From positions 22,382,001 to 22,446,000 of the forward strand of contig NW_020825288.1 in assembly GCF_003286085.1 (NCBI RefSeq): 64,000 nt of DNA, given 5' to 3'. Both the position numbers and the translations under genes were made by a program. Positions 51,871 through 64,000 of this stretch are shown here, in pieces. This DNA is from Drosophila persimilis (Eukaryota > Arthropoda > Insecta > Diptera > Drosophilidae). Every line of letters starts with the position of its first letter. Position 1 is the stretch's first letter. A model generated the notes under the pieces. It ran no database searches. It was given only the letters and a program-made list of their open reading frames with translations, and was not told the origin of the DNA.

Positions 51871-52858
51871 TTATGAAATAATGCAGCTACTCTTCTCCTG
51901 GGGATTACCATTCTCATTCTCAATCAGTATTAGTAGCTGATGAAATATGTCTCCAACAGACTGCGGCAACAAAGAGAGATATGAGAATAGAGCATTAATT
52001 TTATTGCAAAAAGGATACTTGCCTCATTTTGTTTGGCGGATGTTTCGAGAAATGCAGCTCGCCAGGATTCTGCCAGTTTCTTGCCCTCTTCTGTGGTTAC
52101 AGTCCGCTCTTGATGCAAATCGGTTTTATTGCCTACTAACACTACAGGTACACTGCAAAATATAATAAATTATGAAAGAATTTCCATCGTATATTGCAAA
52201 TTTGCGTACTATTTTTTGCCCATCACATCTAAAAGTTTTTCGTATATAATTTTGATAACTTCAAAGGATTTTTGGCTCGTTATTGAATAGACCAGGACAT
52301 AGCCATGGAAATCCATGCTGTATTGTACCGGGAATATGCTGTATTCGTCCTGGCCAGCAGTATCGATCAGCTTCATGTCATACTCCTGCGAGTTGACCTT
52401 GGTCTCCTTGGTGAATGCTAAATAAGGTAGAACAAATTTAAGTTTTAAAAAATTAAATTCTCTCATTCGGATGGTGCATGCTGCCATCGCATGATGATGA
52501 TGCATCTCATCCTACTCCGAAACGTCATCGCACTCCTCCTGAAAGGGGAGAACAGCTGCTGCCTGCGCACGCACTTACTATTCTCAATCGTTGGGTCATA
52601 CGAGTCCACAAATTGGCCTTCAACAAACTGTATGCTGAGCGATGATTTGCCTGCAGGTGAAACGTAAATTATTACTGGGAATTTTTCGTCAGCTCGTCAG
52701 AGTTGTTGCTATTGCTGTTCGAGTGAAATACTACGCAATTAAAGAGCCCAAACAGCAACAACAGTCATCGAAACGCTGGAGGGGAACTAGAGTTCAATCA
52801 AACACTCACCCACAGAACGGTAGCCCATTATGGCTATATTGCGTTCTTTTGGTGGCAT
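51871..52858 (-). CDS. Rheb: Rheb small GTPase
   Basis: Rheb-GTP activates TORC1 at the lysosome and is inactivated by TSC1/TSC2. Five exons on the minus strand: 52858-52810, 52650-52579, 52417-52210, 52152-52023 and 51960-51871, totalling 182 residues, the exact family length. The P-loop is GYRSVGKS with the Rheb-specific Arg. Switch I has YDPTIENTF, switch II is [11 protein letters not shown], the guanine motifs are VGNKTD and TSAK, and the C-terminus is CIIS, a CaaX box for farnesylation. Four splice junctions are GT-AG. The fourth donor reads GAG|GCAAGT, a GC-AG intron, and this joins AKQNE to SVGDIFHQ as the family requires. The gene is head-to-head with the RBM42-like gene 750 bases away. 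Confidence 0.95.
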
Positions 52859-53614
52859 CTTAGGCGTGTTAAATACACCCAATTATGTTTTAACTTTTAG
52901 GTTCAGGGGCTTTTTGCCACTTTTCTTTTATTGTTGTCGCCCCTTTCGCCTTTCTATGTGTGTGGGGGACTCTCTGCGGGCGTAATAGTGGGGCAGCCTG
53001 GTGCTTTGCTTTTCGAAATTATGCTTGCTCAAGATACTTGTTGCTATCACAGCTTATAGCTCTTTTAATGATATTTAATTCAATTATTATGTATTATTTC
53101 CACTGAAACAACGATACAGCCAAGCAAAAAATCTGAGCAAGATAAAATATACGACCCTCAGAAATATACCGAAACATTCCGTCTCATCACTAACTGGTCT
53201 CACTTAAAAAATATACCGTAAATATACTGACGAATTCAAGTTCTATTTTACATATTCCTCGTTTTTGATCTTCCGTGGAATAATACTAGCAAGATTGATC
53301 TCTCAGCCCTGCCCACATTATTTTATACGATTGTTGAATCTATTTTCTCTTAATTGGCTTAATTTTAACACTTGCTTTTATTGGATTTCTATATAACGTT
53401 AAAAATTGACAAAATGTACTATTATATACCGATATATCGTCGGTTCAATTTTGACCTCAAAAAATACCGAAAAGTATTAAAAGTACCAGCGGCGTTCGTC
53501 AGTTATCGCACTTCACACATCTCTAGGCATCAGCTGTTGAAAGGCAGCATTTTTTGTGAAAATTTGTTTGATTTTGAGAGTTAAAAAATTATTTATCCAT
53601 TAAGATATCAATAA
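52859..53614. promoter_or_regulatory. Divergent promoter interval of Rheb and the RBM42-like gene
   Basis: The two start codons are 756 bases apart in opposite directions. The interval contains repeat copy C and, about 85 bases before the plus-strand ATG, a CAGCTGTTG E-box-like word (53530-53538) of the kind found at Drosophila housekeeping core promoters. No TATA box is evident for either gene. Confidence 0.45.
53135..53400. repeat. Dispersed repeat, copy C (between Rheb and CG2931 ortholog)
   Basis: Shorter copy beginning ATACGACCCTCAGAAATATACC, then GTAAATATACTGACGAATTCAAG and GCCCACATTATTTTATACGATT. It lies in the 750-bp divergent promoter interval, on the same strand as copies A and B. 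Confidence 0.75.
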
Positions 53615-54526
53615 ATGGGTACGAAACGTCGCAATATCGAGGACGAGCTGTCTCGCTTCGAAGCTGAGATCTCCAAGCCCCCAGCGCGGAATCTCTTTGT
53701 GCCCAACCAAGTCCGACCGATCATCGCCGCGAATACGTACAACAATGTGCAGCAGAAACTGCAGCAGCATCCGGGGGCGCGCTTGACAGTGCCGCCGCCG
53801 CCAATTCCTCCACCGCCCTCGTTTATGTCGACCTTTGTGCCGACGGGCAACAATTCATCATCGACATCGCCCGCCAAATCGATGGCCGCCACTCCCGTGG
53901 TGCTGAGCAGCGCTCCAAAATTGTACCAGTGTCGGCAGTCGGTGCATGTTCCCACTGTGGCTGCGGCACCATCATCCATCGACATCAACGCCGTACAATT
54001 CGACGTCACGCAGAAGCTAAAAAAGCTGAAGGCGGAAAAGTCCGGACCCAATCCCATAGCCGAAGAAGCCATCAAAGCAGCGCGGGCCTCGTCCGCCCTG
54101 CAATCTTTCCAGACCACAGAGCGCAAGAAAAAGGATCGTAAGACTGTGCGGATTGCCGGAGGCACTGTCTGGGAAGACTCCTCGTTGGCCGACTGGCCCG
54201 ACGATGATTTCCGCATATTCTGCGGCGATCTGGGCAACGATGTCAACGACGAGGTCCTCACACGTACCTTCAACAAGTTTCCGTCGTTCCAGAGGGCGCG
54301 CGTGATTCGAGACAAGCGGACCGGTAAGAGCAAGGGATTCGGCTTTGTCAGCTTTCGTGAGCCCGCGGACTTCATACGCGCCATGAAGGAAATGGATGGA
54401 CGCTATGTCGGCAGTCGTCCGATCAAGCTGCGCAAGAGCACCTGGAGACAGCGCAGCCTGGACGTGGTCAAGAAGAAGGAGCGCGAAAAACAGGTGCTAC
54501 TGCAGGCCTTTAATTCGATGAATTGA
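53615..54526 (+). CDS. RBM42-like RNA-binding protein (CG2931 ortholog)
   Basis: Intronless, 303 residues. A Pro-rich N-terminal part (PPPPIPPPPS at about 56-65) is followed by a middle region, then a basic segment (RKKKDRKTVR) just before the RRM. The RRM spans about residues 207-285 (RNP2 FRIFCGDLGN, RNP1 KSKGFGFVSF). This single C-terminal RRM after a Pro-rich region is the layout of RBM42, a nuclear splicing-associated protein linked to U4/U6.U5 tri-snRNP. The D. melanogaster ortholog from memory is CG2931, which lies near Rheb, so the neighbour supports the call. The long antisense frame is a shadow. The stop at 54526 is followed by an ATTAAA-type signal about 110 bases later. Confidence 0.9.
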   Translation: MGTKRRNIEDELSRFEAEISKPPARNLFVPNQVRPIIAANTYNNVQQKLQQHPGARLTVPPPPIPPPPSFMSTFVPTGNNSSSTSPAKSMAATPVVLSSAPKLYQCRQSVHVPTVAAAPSSIDINAVQFDVTQKLKKLKAEKSGPNPIAEEAIKAARASSALQSFQTTERKKKDRKTVRIAGGTVWEDSSLADWPDDDFRIFCGDLGNDVNDEVLTRTFNKFPSFQRARVIRDKRTGKSKGFGFVSFREPADFIRAMKEMDGRYVGSRPIKLRKSTWRQRSLDVVKKKEREKQVLLQAFNSMN

Positions 54527-54900
54527 GAATGAGGTGTCGCGCAATGCACGGAGTGAATCCTTTAGGCTAGTTTCGGTCACTTTGATGTAGCAAATTTGAA
54601 TCAATTGTTTGGATGTCTTTGCTGCAGAAAATGAGCATTAAAAATTACTTTTAGCAAATGACATGGTTTGTATTTTAATCTAAAAATGACTACACCTACC
54701 CATTAAGAGGTAACTAACCGCCCGCCCATGCAGCACAGCTGCATGTCGTGTTTTTTCCGGGATTAACAATTATGTGTACAATACGGTTTACAGGAATAAC
54801 AGCTTCAGTGTTGATGGCTTGTTATAATTTAAAGGAGCTTAGACGGGAAGAGCAATAATTGAACTACATAATACGTAAAGCTTTGCAATTTGAAGTAGTT

Positions 54901-56173
54901 TTAGTACCATTTGGTCTGTTCCTTACCCCCGAGGAGCGGCCTCCGTAACATATCCCCGCCAGCCCCATTCTCATCTGCCTCCCTCTGCTTATCATATTTA
55001 TTTCCCAATCTCCTGGGCCAACGGATCGACGGCTTGCCTGCCTGGGGCCCAAAAATGGATGGATAATATTGTCTGTAGCTGATATAGCCCGTGAGCAGGC
55101 CAATGATGGCTCCCACAGTCACATCCTGCCAGTGATGGTGGTAGTCGCATGTGCGACTAACCGCCACCAAAGTGGCAATGACCAGCGGAATCACAGCAAT
55201 GCACAGGCGCCAGGTGTGGCCGCGTCCTCGGGCATCAAAAGCATGCAGCTTCGCACCCACATAGTACGCTATAAATCCAAAGCTGGCAAAAGCAACTGAA
55301 ACGGTCAGACCAGAAGGAATCAATTAACAGTTCAAGACTAAGGTGAGGAGGGGAGGCCCATAGGCCAACACTTACAGGATGAATGTCCGCTGGGAAAGCT
55401 CTTGCGACCCTCGTTTATTTCGCTCGCAATCCCAGTGCAACTGAAATCCAAAATGGAACTACTATCCGAAGTACTTGACGAGTTCAACACCATTACGCCG
55501 TCGGGAAAACAACGATAAAAAAAGTCTGGCCTGGGTCGACCCACGGTGATTTTCAGCAGACTTGTGGGAAATCCGTTCATGCACAGGGCCAATGTCCAGG
55601 CCCAGCTGGCGGCTCGAAAGTCTCGCTTGTCCTTGGTAAACACATAGAAGACAACTGTCATAATCAGCGGAGCCACAATCACCCAGAAGAGCAGCTCTCC
55701 GCCCTTGATGATGTCCGGACGCCTGGGATTCTTGTACAGCCATAGCTCTTCGGCGTGTATTTCACGCTTGAAGGCCCACATTGTCTCCAGTTTGCTGCAA
55801 TGATGAATCATATTAATCAGAATCCTAATCACACCTTCATCTAAACTCACAAAAAGATAGTGACAAGGGCACACCGAAGAACTACATCAACGATATCACT
55901 AAATCTCTCATTGTGGAGTAAACTGGTGTGTTGGACCTGCAGCTGCTGCTTCTCAGGCTGTGCGGAGGAACTGTCGGCGCTAATCTTTAGCTCATTCCGC
56001 CACATTCCGTTGCCGTTTGATGCGTTGATTCCTTCGCGTCCTGGGTCTTCAGATGAGCTTTCACTGACTGTGCGTCGACTGGACATCAAGTCCTGACCTT
56101 CCTTTCCCGATTTCATTATGGTCTGCTGGGAATTGTCAATGTTCTGGCTTTTAATGTTCGCTTCACTTGTTTC
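54901..56173 (-). CDS. PAP2-family lipid phosphatase (PLPP4/5-like, CG12746 ortholog)
   Basis: Integral membrane phosphatase acting on phosphatidic acid and related lipid phosphates. Exons on the minus strand: 56116-55851 if the ATG at 56116 is used, then 55794-55376 and 55295-54901, giving 359 residues. All junctions are GT-AG and in phase. The three phosphatase motifs are complete: KITVGRPRP, PSGHSS (split by intron 2) and SRTCDYHHHWQD. Several membrane helices lie between. The N-terminal 80 residues are Ser/Glu-rich and predicted cytosolic. The frame stays open upstream of 56116 to an AG at 56174, so an additional 5' exon with the true start is possible. Fly ortholog CG12746 is from memory. 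Confidence 0.85.
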
Positions 56174-56174
56174 C

Positions 56175-57325
56175 TAAATAATTAAAGCGATAAGGAAAGA
56201 GCTGAATCATATGAAGTTGCTTTTATGCATGGGTTTCTCTGTCTGTCTGATAGCCAGACAAACATTAAATAGACGTTCTTATCGTAAACTACACAAAAAC
56301 TTCTTAAGCGACAGTTGTACTTCTCCCCTGAAGGTAGGCAGTAATCCAAAAGAGTATTCCCCTGGCGACCTTGCCCAAAATGAAAACTGTCGTCACTTAA
56401 GTGTGAATATTTCCGATGGTTGCGATAAGATACACACTTGTCCGGCAATAGCCGCGCTTTTCACCAATATTTGTCATCCACCAAGCTTACGCTTTCGCTT
56501 ACGTATGCGTACAAGTATCGAGATAATTGTCCACATGTAAACACTTAAACAAAGGTAGTAGCCTCATAAATAGTTTTGCTGGCTAGCTGGCTGGCGCACC
56601 TCGTCCATAATCCGTCCGACATCGACGCTGCCTTTGATTGACTTTTCGCGTTTGCGGCTTCTTAAGTCTGCCATAATCGGCAGCTCTCTGATTTAACTTT
56701 GGAACTGTTGGCACGGTCAAAATAGTTTTGTAACCGTTTGGCATCCACTTGTTGCTGCTGGCACGAACTTTGGGGTTTAAGGGGATTCTTCTAACTGGCG
56801 GCTGAACGCTAATTACCAGCGTTTTTATAAACTTTCTCTAATCTGGCAACAGCATCGTAAAATAAACAATATCCCTCTCTCGGTCGCTCTTCTGGATGGC
56901 ATTTCGACCCGCGTAATATACAACAGGGTGTATGTTAATAAGAGGTAAGGAAGTGCAAGCATAGGTTGTTTGTCACGCCTCCTCTTTCTTGAATATTAAA
57001 GCGTTTTTTAAAGGATTTTCATTACAATTCATTTTATTATTTTTGCATGCCAAATAACACAGTGGATGCCTTGCCGCCTCTTTGATATACCTTGACAACA
57101 GCAGTTAACGGGGGTCGACAGCTGTTTGCTTTTCCGGTTACATTATTTGGACGAGCACTTGAGCGCAACTGCTGCCATTATAGTGGGCTTTGGTAATTTT
57201 ACCTGTTAATTGATCATGTTCGCTGCAAAACACACAATTACAGTTGTAAAATTGCCACGCGAAATACTGCACCGAGTTTTTTGAGAGAAATTTTAAATCG
57301 ATTGGTCACTTGTTTTGGTATAGTT
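56175..57325. other. Spacer upstream of the duplicated block
   Basis: No coding exon is supported. The minus strand may contain the 5' part of the lipid phosphatase gene. The plus strand should hold the original promoter region of the Vma22-like gene, of which only the last 106 bases were copied into the second unit. Confidence 0.5.
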
Positions 57326-57431
57326 TTTATCGATTGGGGCTGCCAACCTGGGCCAACTTGATCATATGACTGGAATTGTTTTCTCGCTCCAGTAAACATT
57401 ACACACCAGATATTCCTGTAAAACAATTGAT

Positions 57432-57987
57432 ATGGTGGCTGAAAAAGTAGAAAAAGAGGCTGCTGGCCAGCTGCTGGATGCCATGTACCTGGACTTGTTC
57501 CATTTAATCGAAGAGCACACTCAGTGTAAAGTGAATTTGGAGAGAGCCAACGCCAGCGGAGCCATACTTCTGGCCAGGACGAGATTTCAGGCTGGAGGAA
57601 GTAATTCCGTTTCCAAGGCGCAGATCCCAACGGAGAACAGTGCCGAATTCAATGCCCTTTGCAGGGTCATAAAGGCCAAAGACGAGAATGAGATCAACAT
57701 CGAGCGGCATGCGGTGGATAAGGCCAATGGTTACGTGGAGCCCCTGCATTGGTTCTCGTAAGTAGAATGATTGATTATGGGCAATGATGCACATTGGCAC
57801 CTTCCATGTACACATAATTACATTATGTTTCTCTTACAGGGTTCTGCCGCCCATGAGTTTACGCCATGCAGTGACCAAGTTCAGGGATTGCATCGAGCTC
57901 GTTGCGGAGAGCACTAATCTCCAGAGGCAGCTGACAGATGTTTTGTGCTGGATCTCCAAACTACGGCAGAGTGTACTGCAGCAATAG
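57432..57987 (+). CDS. Vma22/CCDC115-like V-ATPase assembly factor, copy 1
   Basis: CCDC115 (yeast Vma22) helps assemble the V0 sector of the vacuolar H+-ATPase in the ER and Golgi. Exons are 57432-57757 and 57840-57987 with a GT-AG intron of 82 bp; the product is 157 residues. The family pattern is seen as LDLFHLIEEHTQ near the N-terminus, LLARTRFQAGG-SNSVS in the middle, then the signature PLHWFSVLPPMSLRHAV-KFRD and a C-terminal helix. It is mostly predicted helix. The stop is followed by AATAAA at 58034, and the Pi4KIIalpha leader begins soon after. The call rests on the PL-WF-L-P-SLR-A---F pattern recalled from CCDC115. Confidence 0.8.
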
Positions 57988-58637
57988 ATGCAATGCAAAC
58001 CCCTTGAGCATGCAATCAATTGTATTATTAAGAATAAAGTTATTTACAAGAACACCCCTTTCCAAAACGTACAAGAATTTGCTTTGTTCTAATAACAGCA
58101 CTCTGGCAACGCTGCAATCAGCTGTTCTGATGCCACAGAGTGTCAGCACTAATAGCACTTTTTCGCTTTCGTGTTCTTAGAAAAATTCAATTCAACGCGT
58201 AATTTAGTTTCTGTTTTCGTTTGCATGGTGAGTAAGTTTTTCCGAAAAAGTGACAGTGCCAAATCAAAATTATTGTTTGATAGGAAATGATAAAAATTAT
58301 TAAAGTTTGGCAAAAAAGCAGCTGAAATGAACTGAAAATCGATATTTGCCAAAAAAAACAACTACAAATATTGCGACAACAATTAAAAAATAATGAAATA
58401 ATCGACTTTCAGCTTGAATAATAGAAGCATATTGTTCGAGAACATGCATACGGAGCGGTGGAGATAACAAAGCGTACGCCCGAAAAGAGACAGACAGAAC
58501 CGAGCAGAAGCAGAAGCAGCAGCAACAACAGCGCGGGCCCTTTGTTGTTGTGTCTGCCACGAAAATTCGAATTCCCTTCGGCACCCAGCCACCCCCCACA
58601 AACGTGCCTCTGAGCCCTCCCCCCGCCCACTTCAGCC

Positions 58638-61251
<2,614 letters not shown>

Positions 61252-61321
61252 TCATATGACTGGAATTGTTTTCTCGCTCCAGTAAACATTACACACCAGA
61301 TATTCCTGTAAAACAATTGAT

Positions 61322-61871
61322 ATGGTGGCTGAAAAAGTAGAAAAAGAGGCTGCTGGCCAGCTGCTGGATGCCATGTACCTGGACTTGTTCCATTTAATCG
61401 AAGAGCACACTCAGTGTAAAGTGAATTTGGAGAGAGCCAACGCCAGCGGAGCCATACTTCTGGCCAGGACGAGATTTCAGGCTGGAGGAAGTAATTCCGT
61501 TTCCAAGGCGCAGATCCCAACGGAGAACAGTGCCGAATTCAATGCCCTTTGCAGGGTCATAAAGGCCAAAGACGAGAATGAGATCAACATCGAGCGGCAT
61601 GCGGTGGATAAGGCCAATGGTTACGTGGAGCCCCTGCATTGGTTCTCGTAAGTAGAATGATTGATTATGGGCAATGATGCACATTGGCACCTTCCATGTA
61701 CACATAATTACATTATGTTTCTCTTACAGGGTTCTGCCGCCCATGAGTTTACGCCATGCAGTGACCAAGTTCAGGGATTGCATCGAGCTCGTTGCGGAGA
61801 GCACTAATCTCCAGAGGCAGCTGACAGATGTTTTGATCTCCAAACTACGGCAGAGTGTACTGCAGCAATAG
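61322..61871 (+). CDS. Vma22/CCDC115-like gene, copy 2
   Basis: Exons 61322-61647 and 61730-61871, 155 residues. Identical to copy 1 except for loss of two residues (CW) after LTDVL, through an in-frame 6-bp deletion near the C-terminus. Start, intron, splice sites and stop are intact, so it may be functional. Only about 106 bases of the original 5' flank were copied, so expression depends on whether the promoter lies within them. The neighbouring upstream sequence is now the Pi4KIIalpha coding region of unit 1. Confidence 0.8.
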
Positions 61872-62521
61872 ATGCAATGCAAACCCCTTGAGCATGCAAT
61901 CAATTGTATTATTAAGAATAAAGTTATTTACAAGAACACCCCTTTCCAAAACGTACAAGAATTTGCTTTGTTCTAATAACAGCACTCTGGCAACGCTGCA
62001 ATCAGCTGTTCTGATGCCACAGAGTGTCAGCACTAATAGCACTTTTTCGCTTTCGTGTTCTTAGAAAAATTCAATTCAACGCGTAATTTAGTTTCTGTTT
62101 TCGTTTGCATGGTGAGTAAGTTTTTCCGAAAAAGTGACAGTGCCAAATCAAAATTATTGTTTGATAGGAAATGATAAAAATTATTAAAGTTTGGCAAAAA
62201 AGCAGCTGAAATGAACTGAAAATCGATATTTGCCAAAAAAAACAACTACAAATATTGCGACAACAATTAAAAAATAATGAAATAATCGACTTTCAGCTTG
62301 AATAATAGAAGCATATTGTTCGAGAACATGCATACGGAGCGGTGGAGATAACAAAGCGTACGCCCGAAAAGAGACAGACAGAACCGAGCAGAAGCAGAAG
62401 CAGCAGCAACAACAGCGCGGGCCCTTTGTTGTTGTGTCTGCCACGAAAATTCGAATTCCCTTCGGCACCCAGCCACCCCCCACAAACGTGCCTCTAAGCC
62501 CTCCCCCCGCCCACTTCAGCC

Positions 62522-64000
<1,479 letters not shown>

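Noticed and set aside
53608-54384. 258-codon minus-strand frame
   Set aside because: Shadow of the RBM42-like gene on the other strand.

Overview
The window is nuclear DNA from a fruit fly of genus Drosophila. The coding regions match known Drosophila proteins almost residue for residue (Musashi, Npl4, Ssadh, Rheb, an RBM42-type protein, a PLPP4/5-type phosphatase, type II PI4-kinase). Introns are short and GT-AG, and non-coding DNA is rich in CT/GA, CA/GT and TA microsatellites. The spacer texture and gene order would fit the obscura group, but that is a guess. From memory of D. melanogaster, all recognised genes belong to Muller element E (3R).

Layout. 1-8.2 kb: no gene seen; microsatellite-rich spacer. 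8.2-9.0 kb: decayed non-LTR retrotransposon. 9.67-10.55 kb (minus): small unrecognised gene for a two-span membrane protein, apparently with a 2-bp frameshift near its start. 11.86-18.30 kb (plus): musashi (msi), three coding exons, then a long AT-rich 3' region to about 27 kb. 27.35-27.76 kb (minus): cryptic three-exon small ORF. 29.17-45.56 kb (minus): Npl4, with a 14-kb intron hosting two plus-strand genes, a Q-rich small protein (33.2 kb) and a RING/cyclophilin protein (39.6 kb). 48.12-49.71 kb (minus): Ssadh, bracketed by direct copies of a dispersed repeat. 51.87-52.86 kb (minus): Rheb. 53.62-54.53 kb (plus): RBM42-like CG2931 ortholog. 54.90-56.17 kb (minus): PAP2 lipid phosphatase. 57.3 kb to the end: head-to-tail tandem duplication (unit about 3.9 kb) carrying a Vma22/CCDC115-like gene and a fragment of Pi4KIIalpha.

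The genes are independently transcribed housekeeping or neural loci rather than one pathway. Several concern membrane or lysosome biology (Rheb-TORC1, V-ATPase assembly, PI4P synthesis, lipid phosphatase). The most unusual region is the right end: two nearly identical duplicated units each hold an apparently intact Vma22-like gene, while both Pi4KIIalpha copies are broken as read here. Other points of interest are a GC-AG intron in Rheb, the nested genes in Npl4, loss of the catalytic arginine in the cyclophilin domain, and the repeat family near three gene 5' ends and a probable synteny breakpoint.
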